Shown one piece after another: positions 44,674-57,079 of a stretch of 64,000 nucleotides of DNA. Source of the DNA: Hemerocallis citrina (lineage: Eukaryota; Streptophyta; Magnoliopsida; Asparagales; Asphodelaceae); contig CM030365.1 of NCBI GenBank assembly GCA_017893485.1, forward strand, positions 45,192,458 to 45,256,457, in the 5' to 3' direction. The notes beneath the pieces are model-generated. The model was not told where the DNA came from and did no database searches. It was given only the letters and a program-made list of their open reading frames with translations. Made by a program: the position numbers and the translations under genes. Position 1 is the first letter of the stretch; each line of letters starts with the position of its first letter.

Positions 44674-47106
44674 CTCTTAACCCCTATATATTTAACCTAA
44701 CCCTAGCTAACCCTAAACCCTATCTACTGTATAAACCCCTAGTCACCAACCCCCCATTATTGTTCCATCGTCTCCCTCTTCTCCCCATTCATCCCCTATG
44801 CCAACTACAACCTCCACCCCCGTCACCTCCTCATTTCACTATCATCCTCGTCATCATTTCCCCACCATCACTCCATCCACTGCAGACTCCCGACCACCAT
44901 CTCATCCCCGCATCCCCTTCGTCTTCATCAACTCACCTCTCCCCCGGACCCATTCTCCACTCCCTGTATTCGACCACCAGTCGCCACACCACCACTTCAG
45001 TGCCTCATCCCCTCCTCATCATCCCTCTTCACCATCATCGTCGCCATTCCATCCCTGTCGTCTCCTCCCCGCTCGAACCCATTAATCCATCGCCTGCACT
45101 CCTTTGAACCTCGACTTCCACCCCTCATCGACCACCTCAATCCCCTCTGTTGTCCCCGTAACCACCGAAGACCCCCTCATCGTGTCATCATTGTCCAGAA
45201 TCCCCCACTGTTCGACTCCTCTATTTTCGGTACGAAACAGAGCATCGCTCGAGCTGTCAAGTCCCATCGCTGACCGCAGTGCCGCCGTTGCCAATCCCAG
45301 TCGCCAGTCCTCGCCGCCCATGTTGTGACTGATGCAGTCATCGCCTTCGCCAGTCGTCATCCTCCCGGTGTCTCGTCTCCCTTTCTCTGTCGCGATTGTG
45401 AAGAAGGAAGAAGGGCATGAAGTTTGTGTTGTTTGCTGTTTGGAGGTAGGGGATCTGTTGTGTTGTTTGTTGTTTGGTGTGAGGAGTTGGTGTTTGGTGT
45501 TTTGGAAGAAGGAGATTGGTTGTGTTGGTGTTCACCATTTTGGTGTGTGTGGGCATTTCACGTAGCTCACACGTGTTTGCGTGTTTCCGTGATCATGTTC
45601 GTGCCCAGGTTTCTGTTTCCGTTATCTTGCTCTTTGCTTCCTTCCGTCGTCTACTATAAGGCAAGTAACTTGTATTCTTTTTGTTGTATAATACAAGTAA
45701 TAAATACCGCCTGTAGTGTAGTTTCTTCAAGATCTATTCCCATGAAATCCCTTGTTTGATCTTGTCTCTATGTGTTGATCCCCCGTAGTTGTCTCGTACA
45801 CACACGACATGAAATAACTTAGATATAAATAGATTTTGGATGTATACATGCTTGTTGTTCGTGATTTATGAGGTGTCGTATGATCTTGCGTGCTTGATGT
45901 GTTATTCGTAGTATAACTTGTTGTCGACTTGTAAAATACCCTATAGAATGTTGCTTGGACATCTAGTATACCATATTTCGCATTTTGTTATGATTAGGGT
46001 GTGTTTCATATGATCTAGCGGATTTTATGCATGAAGAATAATTTTATCCTTGTTGTTACCCCATTTTTGTTCAATATTTTAGACCCTATTAAGGTCAGTA
46101 TATGAAAATTATTCTTGAATATGAATTATAGAGATTTCTGTCTACTTTCCATATTTTCTGACAGATCTCAGTTTTGATTTATGCGTTGCGAGTTATGACT
46201 ATTTTACTACAGATGTGTTTAAAATTCCAGATCTAGTCTTATATAAATTCTGTATAGTTATCTATTTTTCTACTGATGTTAAAGATAATATTTTGATCCA
46301 ATATTTTGCTAAGTACAACTAGACTTGATTGGGATTAACCCCTAATTTTTGTGGATTTAATTGATAACTCTTATACACTATTCTATACTTGCAAATAATT
46401 ACTACACGTGTAGAATTTTCCTACTGTTCTGTAAAGATACATAATTTCGACCTGTATCTATTTGCTTTCTATAAAAACTTTGTGAATATGAATTATATTT
46501 TGTGAGATATTACTGTTTTAGTACTGCTGTGTTTATGATTCCAGATTTACAAAACTGTTGCGTCTTTCTGTTTTCTGATTTTAATTGAGTAGTCTATCTA
46601 TGTTGGAAAATTACGAAACTTTATTTTCTGTTACTAAACATACTAAGGAGTACCCTAGATTTTTCGTGGATTTAATTAGTGAGTTTTTATGCTGTTTTCC
46701 TATTTAGGAATACAAACTTCTGATTTCTAGCTGAACATATTTTTTGGATTCAAACCTGTTTTGAGATTTGTTTTTGTGAAACACCATATGACTTATAATT
46801 GCTGGATTCGGCAGAGATTCTATTTTTCAGATTTTCTGACAGATCCATATTTGCACTTTTTAGCAACGGAAATTCCAGATTTAGTGCAGTACTGTCCTGT
46901 TGTCCTGAACTAGAATTTTCGTTGTTCTATCCTTTTATGTGTTGTCTATCATCTGTACATATTTATCTTTCAATCTAAACCTGTTACTTGTTTATGCCAT
47001 GTTATTTTTGCTCTGTTTTGTGACACATACACATCTGTCTGATAATAATAACAAATTAACCAAGCCGAGATTAAGAAAAAGATCTAGTAGTGGATAATAT
47101 TGAAAT

Positions 47107-47304
47107 GTGTACTTGGACGGGGGCCCTGTTTCCCATAGCATTTTCTGCTAGGTGTTCATGACTACATGATACACGACTCTGTCTGTCTAATTACCCTGAT
47201 TGCACACTTCTCTATAGGAAGGTGTACTCAGAAGAGAACCCGTAGGTTCTATCTATCAGTCTGGATCTACATCTGATATCTATCTGTCTGATACCTGAGT
47301 ACAC
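47107..47304 (+). repeat. Variable segment between inverted arms, F1 LTR B2
   Basis: The arms GTGTACTTGG and CTGAGTACAC enclose TATCTGTCTG-rich degenerate repeats and a second copy of the left arm (GGTGTACTCAGAAG) at 47220. Confidence 0.78.
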
Positions 47305-49270
47305 GGCCCTATAGAATCCCCTACAAAATCTAAATATAATTTGTTTGGATGTAGCAATCATGTGATAAAAGTTTGGGACGCATGAAGTGCTACCTAGATA
47401 GTAATAACACAAGATCTGTAATAACATGATATCTGTTACCTATTTACCTGTATCTATTATCTAACATCTGTTATCTGTATATCTGTCTGCATACCATCGG
47501 ACACTGGACATTTGTTACCTGTTTACCTGTCTGTATAACACTTGATATCTGTTGCATACCACCCGTATCTGTTATCATACCAAGTTACGTGATTTTGTTT
47601 TCCTGATTCATGTTAGGCATTCTGTTTTGCTCTGTCATATCTATTCCATGCTATGTTTGTTTCTGCTGTTATTTTATATTTGTTTATCATTTCCTGTACT
47701 TGTGCCTGCACTACAAGTGGCCCATAACTTGCATTGACGGGCGTCTTGTTTTCTTTTTCCTCTTCCTGTAATTTATTAAATTGTAGATTATGGAGATCAA
47801 CAGCCCAATGGAGTAAGCGATATGAGATTCTAGTCCTGGAGTTCTTGCTATTATTATTTTTAGTTCTTGCTGCTTTTGAATAATTGTATCTGATACTTGG
47901 ATTATTTGTATTGGGCAATGTGACCCAGAATTATTGACTTGTTCAGATCTAGTTTATTTGAAATTCATTAAATTTTGTTTCAAGTAAATTCCTGTTGGTA
48001 TATTGCTTCAGTTATGCATGCGTTGTTGACTTCTCTTGCTTCCTACTCTGATTATTCCTATGATATGTTGTAAAGATCCTGACAGCTTATGGATGATGAA
48101 AATCATTCGCTAGACCTAGTCACGTATCCGTATTCTGTTTTCTTTTTTTGGGAAGCGGAGCGTGACAAATCGACACGAATATTGATGATGACTTGATAAT
48201 CAAAATGGATGATGATGATCAAGGGCTGCAGTTCAAGTTGCTGATCAAGATCAAGAGCCCCTGATGATCAAGATCAAGGATCTGTGATGATCGGCTAATG
48301 AAGAAAACCAAGAACAAGGGCTCTGTGAAGCGAAATCGACTGCGGGGGTTGGAGCTCAAGGTTGCGAAGGAGAGGAGAACAGGGCGAGGGCTCGTCGATG
48401 AGCAGGGCTAGCAGAGTTGGATGATGGCGGCGATGCTCAGGAGATGGCGACAGGGTGCAGGTTCGACAGGGACGGTCGACTGGCAGCGAGGGGAAACATG
48501 GCAGGAGTGGTGGAGGACAGTCGACCGGAGGAGAAGGGAGAACTGGAGGCTCGACTGCGGTGATGGACTGCTGACTGAAGTGGTGAGAACAGGGCGGCAC
48601 AGGGGGTTGCGATGATGGGGAGAAGGTAGCGGCGATGACCACAGGACGGTGGTCGCGACTGGCTTCGACGAAGGTGCAGAGTGCGATGGATGGTCGCAGG
48701 CGGAGAGAGCTTCCGCGGTTGTGGGTTTCGTCGCCAGAGGAAGAGAGAAAGGTGGAGAAGAGATGAACAATAGATAAGTATTAGGTGGCTGATAGGTTAG
48801 GGGATTAGGGTTTAGGGCGTTAAAAAGTATTTATAGGGTATAGTTAGGATAAAGGGTTATTGGGTAGCGGGTTTAGAATTAGAATCCAATAAGAAAAGGC
48901 TATAGGTTTTTAAATTATTCATATATATATACATTAAATCAAATAGTGAAATACATATAAAATGGAGCATGTTCGGGCTTAAAACAAAATAATAATAGTA
49001 ATAATAATAATAATGATAGTAATAACTATAGAAATAATAATACTAATAACAATAGTAATAACAGTAATAAGAATAATAATAACAAAAATAATAATAATAA
49101 TAACAATAATAACAACAACAATAGTAATAATACTAATAATAACAACAACAAAATTGGGTTTTCAATAAATAATCAAAGGTAACAATAATAAAAAATAATA
49201 ATAATCATATTAGTAACAACAACGATAATAATAATAACAATAGAAATAATAATAATAATAGTAACAATAA

Positions 49271-50075
49271 TCTTTATAATAAAACACAAAGATAGCTATC
49301 AAGTGACTCTCATTCAATACAGTTGAAATCAATGGTCCAAATCTAACCTCACAAAACATATTTTCCCGCCCAAAAGTTTTCCCTCAAAACTCAAATTCAA
49401 ATCCCCAAAACAACTCCTCTATTTATTTATTTATTTATTTATTTATTTATTTCTCTCTCTCTCTCTCTCTCATTCTCTCTCTATTTATTTAGAAATTTAT
49501 ATTTTCGAATTTCTGGTATGTAAATTTTTAGATTTTTTATGCATTTTTTTATTGCTCATGTTACATTGAAAATAACAAATATCTCATCAACAGTTAAATT
49601 TCATCATTTTCCATACTCAAAGTTCTAAGAAGTTGGATTTTACACCCCATTTATAATTATTTTTCAACATATATTAATGGAATATAATTATTTTTCAACA
49701 TTACACCCCATTTATTTATTTATTTATTTCTCTCTCTCTCTCTCTCTCATTCTCCCTCTATTTATTCAGAAATTTATATTTTCGGATTTCTGGTATGTAA
49801 ATTTTTAGATTTTTTATGCATTTTTTTATTGCTCATGTTACATTGAAAATAACAAATATCTCATCAACAGTTAAATTTCATCATTTTCCGTACTCAAAGT
49901 TCTAAGAAGTTGGATTTTATACCCCATTTATAATTATTTTTCAACATATACTAATGGAAACATGGACTTTTATTTAACTTAAGCTATATAATTGCTGTTT
50001 TACTGTTTACAAGACTTTCATATTGTATATCGTTCTGAAGACGTGCCATAGGCACGTGCCCACGGGCAAATTTAG
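49271..50075 (+). mobile_element. Non-autonomous Helitron-like element in F1 LTR D
   Basis: This 805-bp block is absent from LTRs A and C at the matching place. It starts TCTTTATAAT after an A and ends AAATTTAG before a T, fitting insertion between A and T. Near the 3' end are a perfect 7-bp hairpin (ACGTGCC, loop ATA, GGCACGT; 50041-50057) and a second short one, GCCC-AC-GGGC. The last four bases are TTAG rather than the usual CTRR. There is no RepHel coding. Its interior contains a 240-bp tandem duplication. Confidence 0.6.
49424..49961 (+). repeat. Tandem duplication of about 240 bp inside the Helitron-like element
   Basis: Two copies (about 49424-49680 and 49703-49961), each starting with an ATTT run and a CT microsatellite and ending in TTTTTCAACATATA-like sequence, nearly identical. 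Confidence 0.92.
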
Positions 50076-50350
50076 TAATAATACGAATACCAAAATAAGA
50101 TTTGAGTTCAACAAATTCATTAAAATCCAAATAGTAATAATATATTAGATCTGGGCTAAAATATAAATATTCGATCAATTGGAAATAGAAAATAAGATCA
50201 AAATACACCATTATTTGAAATGAATAAAATTTTCGATTAGAAAACTCTTTAATAAAAGATCTGAAATGAATTTAGCGCAAAATAAATTTTTAAATAATCA
50301 AGATATAGAAAATACATGGAAAATACTTATTGGCGGGAATGGGGGTTACA

Positions 50351-50932
50351 ACAGGAATTCATTTTCTCCTCTTTGAATCTCCCCTTCAAGAGATAAGCTC
50401 TCCTGTTTGGGGATAAGAGATTTGACTAGAAGCCCATATGGGCTGGGTCTCTCTTAGTGGGCATAATCAATCACTTTCTATGGACTTGAAAGAGGCCCAT
50501 GTCTTGTAGAGGAGCTTGAAGAAGGCCCGGACCTGTCCGTTATGATTAATTTTCTTTTAGAAAGCTTTGAGATCTATGATGAAATTGTACGACCCTGATT
50601 TGCTCCGATTTTTACCACTATCAGATAAGAGGGTAACTCATTCACCATCTGATTTAAACCCTTTAAGGAAAACACCCTCTAAACTTTCAGATTCTTATGC
50701 GAAAGGAATATCTCAATACTCACACAGCAAAAAACCCAATACCACCCCTCGATATTCCTCAATTTCCACCACCCTCACCTTTCACTAGAAAGAAAATATT
50801 TTAGATATGCTGCATGTTCTGTTTGGGAAAATTCCTACCACCCTCACCTTTTACTAGAATAAAAATATTTTCATAAATGATGCAAGATCTATTTGGAGAA
50901 TTCCTAAGATGTTTAATCAAATAACTCTATTT
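50351..50932. other. Unassigned sequence between LTR D and a hAT
   Basis: No recognisable gene on either strand. It contains a diverged tandem pair of about 70 bp (50767-50836 and 50838-50908, both with CCACCCTCACCTTT). It may be interior of the element that owned LTR D, or the rest of the Tat LTR. Confidence 0.5.
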
Positions 50933-52838
50933 TAGGAATGGAAAACTGGCTGGTTCGGCCCAAAACCGGACTGGATCGGCCTGTTTTGTAGCTCGGACAA
51001 GACCAAACCGCCATTGTAGCGACCGGTACGGGCGGGACCACCTAATTTAAGCAAGCCGGTCAGGTATATCCCCCTTTGAACTAATTCCCGATTGGAACTG
51101 AACCGTTTTGGCCCGTGTCCCGTAGGATCGTGAACTGGACCGGCCTGGAACCGTAACCAGGTGGGCCAACAATGGTTGGCTCGGCAAGCCCAATGTTAAA
51201 AAATTTAATTTATTTTGTTTAATATTTAGCCCAAACAATGTCCAAGAAATTTATAAACGGCTAGTTTCTGGGGATAAATTATAAACAGAAAAAATATGAA
51301 GTTCTATAAATTGAGAAGTTTTACAAACCATTTTCTTCACACCAAAACATCCAAATAATTCTCTTGTTTCTCTCAATTTATTCTTAGAAGTGATATAATT
51401 ACAATACATACAAAAAAAAAATTCGATTTGTCGAATCTCAAGGCTTGAAGTAGTGTAGAAGTACAATCTTGAAGTTCTTTTGGAATCAATCAACATTCAA
51501 GAAGTATTTACAACATAACGTTGAAACATGTTATAGTGCGGTAATTTTTTTATAATTCAATATTTGTTACTTGTTAATTTGCGATTTATTTAATATTTAT
51601 TTTATATTTTGCATGCAATTATGATTTCATCACGTAGTCAAAGTACACAAGAGTACCAATGCATCGCACAGTGTTTATGCTACACATTTAGATACTGAGG
51701 AGGTTAAAGAGTCGAATACCTCAAAGATTTCCTATTTTGGTTTTTCCGACCTTAAGGACAATGATGATAAAAATCATTTAAATGATACTGAAACACAAAA
51801 CATCGATATTGCATATTCTTCTCGAAAAGCTAGAGAAAAAAAACTTCCGGTGTGCACAAATTTTTAAAATTTTTTCCTTCTTCGACCAATCTGAATGAGA
51901 GAAATATGTATATAGCATTTGTCAAATGACATACAAACGGAAAGTGAGTGGGGGTAGTTATACACTTAAACGCCACTTGAAACAAAAATACAGAGAAACG
52001 CAACAAGATCTTACACAACAAAAAATAAACTCCAAGACCGGTCAAGTAGATAGTTTTAGTTATGATCGTGAAATTGTACGTAGGTAAATGGATAAAATCG
52101 TTATTAAGGATTAGTTGCGATTTACTTATTCCGAAAGTACGAACTCAAATTTTTTACCCAACTCACTTTAAATTCCCATTTCAAAAGAAATCCTAGAAAG
52201 ACTATTAAATCTGATTATTTTGAAATATATAATGAGCATATCTTTAGTTTCTACTTTGTCTTTTTTACCTTCAAACATTGCATTAACTAGTGATTGTAGA
52301 AATGTTATATTGATATTCCCATTATGTGCACCCTTGTCATTGAATTGATAGTGATTGGATCATTCATAAAAGGATCATACAATTTTGTTATTTAATGTAT
52401 CTTCATAATGGTGCGACTATCGCATCACAAATTAGAGAACATGCAATATTTTTTGTATTGAAGATAAAATATTTATGTTATCCTTGATAATGTCGCCAAT
52501 AATAAAAAAATCAGTTTCTTCATTAATTGATACGTTTATGCCTCCATTGCCTGAAATATTTTATATTAAATATACATGTCATATCCTTAACTTGTGTGTG
52601 CAAGATGGTTTGAAGATAGCTGAACCATATGTTAATACAATAAAAGATGGTTTGAAGACAAAATATTTCTATTATCCCTTATAATGCCATCAATAATAAA
52701 AAAAGCAGTATCTTCATTAATTGATACGTTTATGCCTCCATTGCCTGAAATATTTCATATTAAATATACATGTCATATCCTTAACTTGTGTGTGCAAGAT
52801 GATTTGAAGATAGCCGGACCATATGTTAATACAATAAA
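50933..52838 (+). mobile_element. Degenerate hAT transposon, left end visible
   Basis: It starts TAGGAATGGAAAACTGG with CCGG/GGCC-rich subterminal motifs through 51190, as in hAT elements. It holds a decayed transposase. The right end is not seen because a copia element begins near 52839; if it survives, it lies beyond the window. Confidence 0.72.
51640..52838 (+). pseudogene. hAT transposase, decayed, with internal duplication
   Basis: A BED-type zinc finger remnant (ICQMTYKRKVSGG, TLKRHLKQKY; first Cys lost) at about 51910-52000 is followed by VDSFSYDREIVRR and LRFTYSES, matching the start of the hAT catalytic region. A later stretch (RIIQFCY, HNGATIASQI) and TCHILNLCVQDGLKIAEPYV fit the middle of the protein. 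Stops and shifts are frequent. The last module is present twice in tandem (52475-52680 and 52684-52838). It would have bound the element ends and cut them; this copy cannot. Confidence 0.78.
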
Positions 52839-53947
52839 TGACTATGTGCATTTTGATGATATGAGTGGTTCAAATCTTTAAGAAAACTCAGAGGAATGAA
52901 GCCTACATCTCAAGAACATTCTGAGTATGAAAACCAAATCTCAATAGAAGATTGAAGTGTTGACTCTTAGTTTGGTGTGCACAAAACGTGTCTATAAATA
53001 CTAATAAGTTTAAATTGAGTTGTTTAGATTTTCAGGATCAAATAATATCCATAAGAGATCGATGAGAGATTCAAGAATATTCAAAGAAGGAAAGCAATAA
53101 AGAAAGATTGAGAAATCAAGTAAAAGAAGAAGATATTCAAAAAGAGCAATTGATTAATTAGTGTCCATGAAAGCTATCAAGATTAGTTGTTATCATTCTA
53201 TATTTGTGAGATTTAATCTATACAAAATTGATTGGTGATTGATTAGTTTCTGGTAAGAATATAAAGTCGATTCAGTATGAACAATACGATACCGGCCGAC
53301 CACACCTCATGATGGTCGACTGCATCGCAGTCGACTTCAACTTATAGTTACGTAAGAAGCATTCGACCCTTCATCTTTATACTTTACGTCACAGAGATGA
53401 ACGGTCGACTGCAATGAGATTGCGGTTGACTGTACTTTGCGCTGTTCACATTTTTGGAATGTATCATTTCTAATTTTGATCGATGCACTTCCAGGTCTAT
53501 TTAATTGAATGAACCCACTGTGTATTCTTCACCTATCACTTCTGAGAAAAATATTCTGAACTAATCTTTCAACAATCAATCCGAATGTATATGATAACTA
53601 TTTTGTATTCTTCAGTCAGGATCATTAAAGATCTTGAGCTTTTTTTTTCTTCCACTTTGGTGAGATTGACGGGACTGTGTTAGAAGTCCTGTGGGTGTAA
53701 TTGGTCTCTTGGCCTGAATCCGAGAATCACTGTACAAGGGTTTTGAGTATAGTAGAACGCTTTGTGGCGGAGAATTGCTACAAGTAGGAGATGTGGACGT
53801 AGACCTGGGGGTCGAACCACGTTATATCGCTGCATCACTTGTACTATCTGTGTTTGGTCTTCTTATCTCTTTTTATTTACTATGCACTTTATTTTAGTTT
53901 TTTTAATTTCGCACAATCACCTTATTCACCCACTAGGGTGATTTACA
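52839..53947 (+). repeat. 5' LTR of the copia element (left border uncertain)
   Basis: The right border is firm (GGGTGATTTACA just before the PBS). The left border is placed where similarity to the duplicated hAT module ends, at TGACTATGTGC. It contains several GTCGAC motifs (53315, 53330, 53404). Confidence 0.6.
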
Positions 53948-53948
53948 G

Positions 53949-53963
53949 TGGTATTAGAACGAG
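53949..53963 (+). other. Primer binding site of the copia element
   Basis: TGGTATTAGAACGAG, a diverged initiator tRNA-Met complement directly after the LTR. Confidence 0.75.
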
Positions 53964-54002
53964 ATGCTTATCAAAAGCTTAAAAGCTTAGGTAAAAGGTC
54001 CA

Positions 54003-56267
54003 ATGGCCGAAATCCCTCCTTCCAAAAACTTGTACTCATTGGAGCCATTCGTCTCCAATGGGACAAGTCTCACACGCTCACCATTTTTTTATGAAAAATG
54101 CTATGATGTTTGGAAAGTTCGTATGTCTCATTTTTTACAGATGCTTGGAGAACAAGTATGGAATGTGTGCATCAATAAAACAGATATTCCGTTAAGCGAT
54201 GGAAAGACAGCTTTCACAAAAGCGGAGCTTGCTCTCAAGACAGAAAATTCCAAAGCCATGATTGCTCTCTATGCAGGGTTGTATAACAAAGAACTAATGC
54301 GATGCGGGCGAAACTGTAAGACAGCATACGAGATCTGGAACAACATGTTGAAGCGGCATGAGGGAACCACTTCTGAGGTAAAAGCTAAAGTAAATTTATG
54401 TTTTTATATGTTTGATGTGTTTCGTATGCTGCCAGGAGTAAATGTGGATCAAATGCTTGCCCGCTTCGATATCATTGCCCACGAACTTGAGAGCTTAGGT
54501 AAGGGGTTGGATGATGACCGAAAGGTCGGAAAACTCATCAGTTGTCTCACGCCGGAGTGGGATGTAAAGGCCACTACAATGAGGGAAACCTTTGAAGAAA
54601 AGGGATTCGACTACTACACATTCCAAGGAAAGCTGAAGACATATGAGATGGAGATGAAGGAAACCAAAAGATACAAACAAAACATGGGGATTGAACCAAA
54701 AATCGAGGAGAAATCCATTGCACTGAAAGCCAAAAAGTTCTGACTATCAAAAGTAGATTCAAACCGTGAGGAGTCAGACGAAGACATCGCCCTATTGACT
54801 AAGCAGTTTCGTAAGTATCTCAAACATAAAAAATATGGCAGGTACCAAGGAGAAAGAGAGAAGGATAAAGATGATGTATGCTATAAGTGCAAGAAGGCTG
54901 GACACATCTGTCCAAACTATCCCATCTCACAAGACAGGAATAGGGACTACTACCGCTCAAACCCAGGCCTAAAAAAGAAGGCGCTGAAGGCAACATGGCT
55001 AGACTCAAATTCAAGTGAGGAAGAACAAGGCTACGACGACGTCGGCTTCATGGCTCTTCAGAATGGTGAGGTGCAATCACCATCTCAAGAAGTGGTAATC
55101 GAAAAACCCACTTATGATGAGCAAGTAGACATGTGTAATGGTTTAAAAGACTATGCTAAGAAACTAAGTCGTGAACTTAAGCAATATAAGCAAATTCCAA
55201 ATGAAACACATGACTCTTGTATTACAAAAAATCAAAAACTGAAAAATAAGAATGCCTTGATCATGAAAAAGTTTGAGTCATTTAGAAAATATCATGATGT
55301 ATTGCTAGAGGAAAATGAACTTTTAAAACAACAAATTTGAGAATCCTTAGCAACACATGATGATCACTTAAGAGAAATTCATGAGAAATTTGTTTATATC
55401 GCCAAACTCACAGATGATTTAAAAGAATGCAAAAGAAAATTTGGTGAGGTAGTGGAAAGCTGTAATGAAGCTCTTGAACAAAATAGAATTCTTGATACTA
55501 CACTAGACACTCTTCGTTGGAATACAAAAGACGATGAGATGGCTTGGAAAAGACTTTGTAAAAGAGTAATTGAGTTTGAAAATTTTGTAGAAAAATATGA
55601 AGGGCCCAGTTACCTTATTACAAAAAATTCAAGATCCTGTGATGATAATTGAGGGCTTGGTTACGAAGAGCTAATACACCACCAAAAATTTAAATCATCA
55701 TGCCATACACACTTGCACAATCATCAACATAATCACAAACCAACTCAAAACCATGCAAGTGTACATGACTCAAGACATAGTCGTATCACATGTCATTACT
55801 GTTGTAGATTAGGACATATTTCTTATAACTGTCCATTAAAAAGGAATACTAATTTTGTGTGCATAAGAAAGGTTGTAAATGTAGGTTCAAAACAAACTTG
55901 GGTACGCAAAATTATACCTACTATCTTGATGTAGGTACCTCAGCGTATCAAGAATAAAGATTGTTGGTACCTTGATAATGGATGCTCAAATCATATGACA
56001 GGTGACAGCAGATACTTTACATCACTATCAAGGGAAAAAGGAAAGGACATAATCTTTGGAGATATTAACATTGGTCAAACCATTGGTAAAGGTAAAATAA
56101 TCTTTGATTCCTCATGCTCCATTGAGGATGTTTTATTGGTAAGAGGTTTGAAACATAATTTAATTAGTGTCAGCCAATTATGTGATAAAGGTTACACCGT
56201 TACTTTTGATAAAAATACATGCACTGTACTAGATAGCAATAAATCTTATTTACTTCTCGCTAACTAA
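54003..56267 (+). pseudogene. Copia gag and protease
   Basis: One frame carries everything but is interrupted by stops at 54741, 55338, 55650 and 55932. Residues 1-246 are the copia gag capsid (YDVWKVRMSHFLQ, AYEIWNNMLKRHEGT, DQMLARFDIIAHELE). A knuckle CYKCKKAGHICPNY has lost its last Cys. A long acidic and coiled-coil segment follows, then a complete CX2CX4HX4C knuckle (CHYCCRLGHISYNC). The protease begins WYLDNGCSNHMTGD; the usual D-S-G is D-N-G, so activity is doubtful. It ends with the VLLVRGLKHNLISVSQL segment typical of copia proteases. Confidence 0.9.
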
Positions 56268-56329
56268 TGTAACAATGTATATGTTATAAATTCTAATTAA
56301 TTAGCATAGGAAAATATAAGGTGCTTTGT

Positions 56330-57079
56330 TGCAAGAAATGAGAATAGTTGGTTATGGCATCGAAGACTTGGACACACGGCCATGGACAATCTCAACAAAC
56401 TTGTAACCAAGGAGCTTGTGAGCGGGATCCCTAAAATCAAATTTGAAAAAGATAAACCGTGTGAGTCGTACTAATTCGGTAAGCAAACTAAAAGTTCTCA
56501 CAATCCAAGAAAATGGTAACAACTTCTAGACCCCTTGAACTCTTGCACATTGATCTTTTTGGACCATCACAAACACGTAGTAATGGAGGTGCACGATATG
56601 CCTTTGTAATTTTTGATAATTATGATACATTTACTTGGGTTGCCTTTTTCTCACAAAAAAATGACACATTGTATGTGTTTCAAAAATTCTGTCATAGAGT
56701 GGAAATGAGAAAAGCCTTACCATTGTTACCATTCGTAATGATCATGGTGGAGAATTTCAAAATGAACTCTTCACATCATTTTATGACAAAAAAAGGAATA
56801 AAACATGAGTTTGCTTGTCCTCACACTTCCCAACAAAATGGGGTTGTTGAAAGAAAAAATCGATCTCTTCAAGAAATGACCCGAACCATGCTCAGTAAAA
56901 AAGATTTACCGAAATCATTTTGGGCAGAGGCTGTCAATACAGCATGTTATAAAATTAATCAAGTCATCATTAGGAAATATCTTGAGAAAACACCTTTTGA
57001 ACTATATTATGGCAAAATTCCCAACTTAAGTTACTTTCGCGTCTGCAGATGTAAAGTGTTTTTTTTAAAATACTCCTGA
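56330..57079 (+). pseudogene. Copia integrase
   Basis: It begins with the zinc-binding pre-integrase part (SWLWHRRLGHTAMDNL, then CES with a stop where the last Cys pair should be). The catalytic core follows with LLHIDLFGPSQT (first Asp), a frame-broken middle around the second Asp (56730-56760) and SQQNGVVERKNRSL (Glu). The end reads LPKSFWAEAVNTACY and TPFELYYGKIPN. It would insert element cDNA; here it is inactive because of stops and a shift near the second Asp. Confidence 0.9.

Larger units (their letters stand above)
41395..48167 (+). repeat. Solo F1 LTR B2, itself split by solo LTR N
   Basis: It starts TGTAACCCC, ends GGAGCGTGACA and is flanked by AATCG. Without LTR N it is about 3.85 kb. 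It has TATATATTTAACC then teloboxes (44688-44725), and a CT-rich leader (44750-45400) whose Pro/Ser-rich frames I reject as genes. Phrases shared with B1 follow, such as GGCAAGTAACTTGTATTC, a CTGCACTACAAGTGGCC block, and minisatellite arms at 47107 and 47295. It lies in LTR D in the opposite orientation. Confidence 0.92.
28290..50350 (-). repeat. F1 LTR D, one LTR split by three insertions
   Basis: The host LTR survives as 28290-30127, 40869-41394, 48173-49270 and 50076-50350. In that order these match LTR C from its end (TGTCACGCCCC on the plus strand) to its start (GGGGGTTACA). Insertions are the F2 element, solo LTR B2 and a Helitron-like element. Its flanks are ATATG on the left and ACAGG on the right, which do not match. 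So it is either one LTR of a larger element, a recombinant, or an old solo LTR. A TATA box (TATAAATAC on the minus strand, near 48826-48834) and a telobox pair (CCCTAAACCCTAA) sit in the 48800-48850 interval. Confidence 0.85.

Noticed and set aside
45332..45759. Cys-rich frames in LTR B2
   Set aside because: GT-rich LTR sequence gives Cys/Leu/Val-rich translations; no cysteine pattern of a known family.
50567..50788. 73-codon frame as a gene
   Set aside because: No recognisable domain and it ends within a diverged tandem repeat; unsupported.
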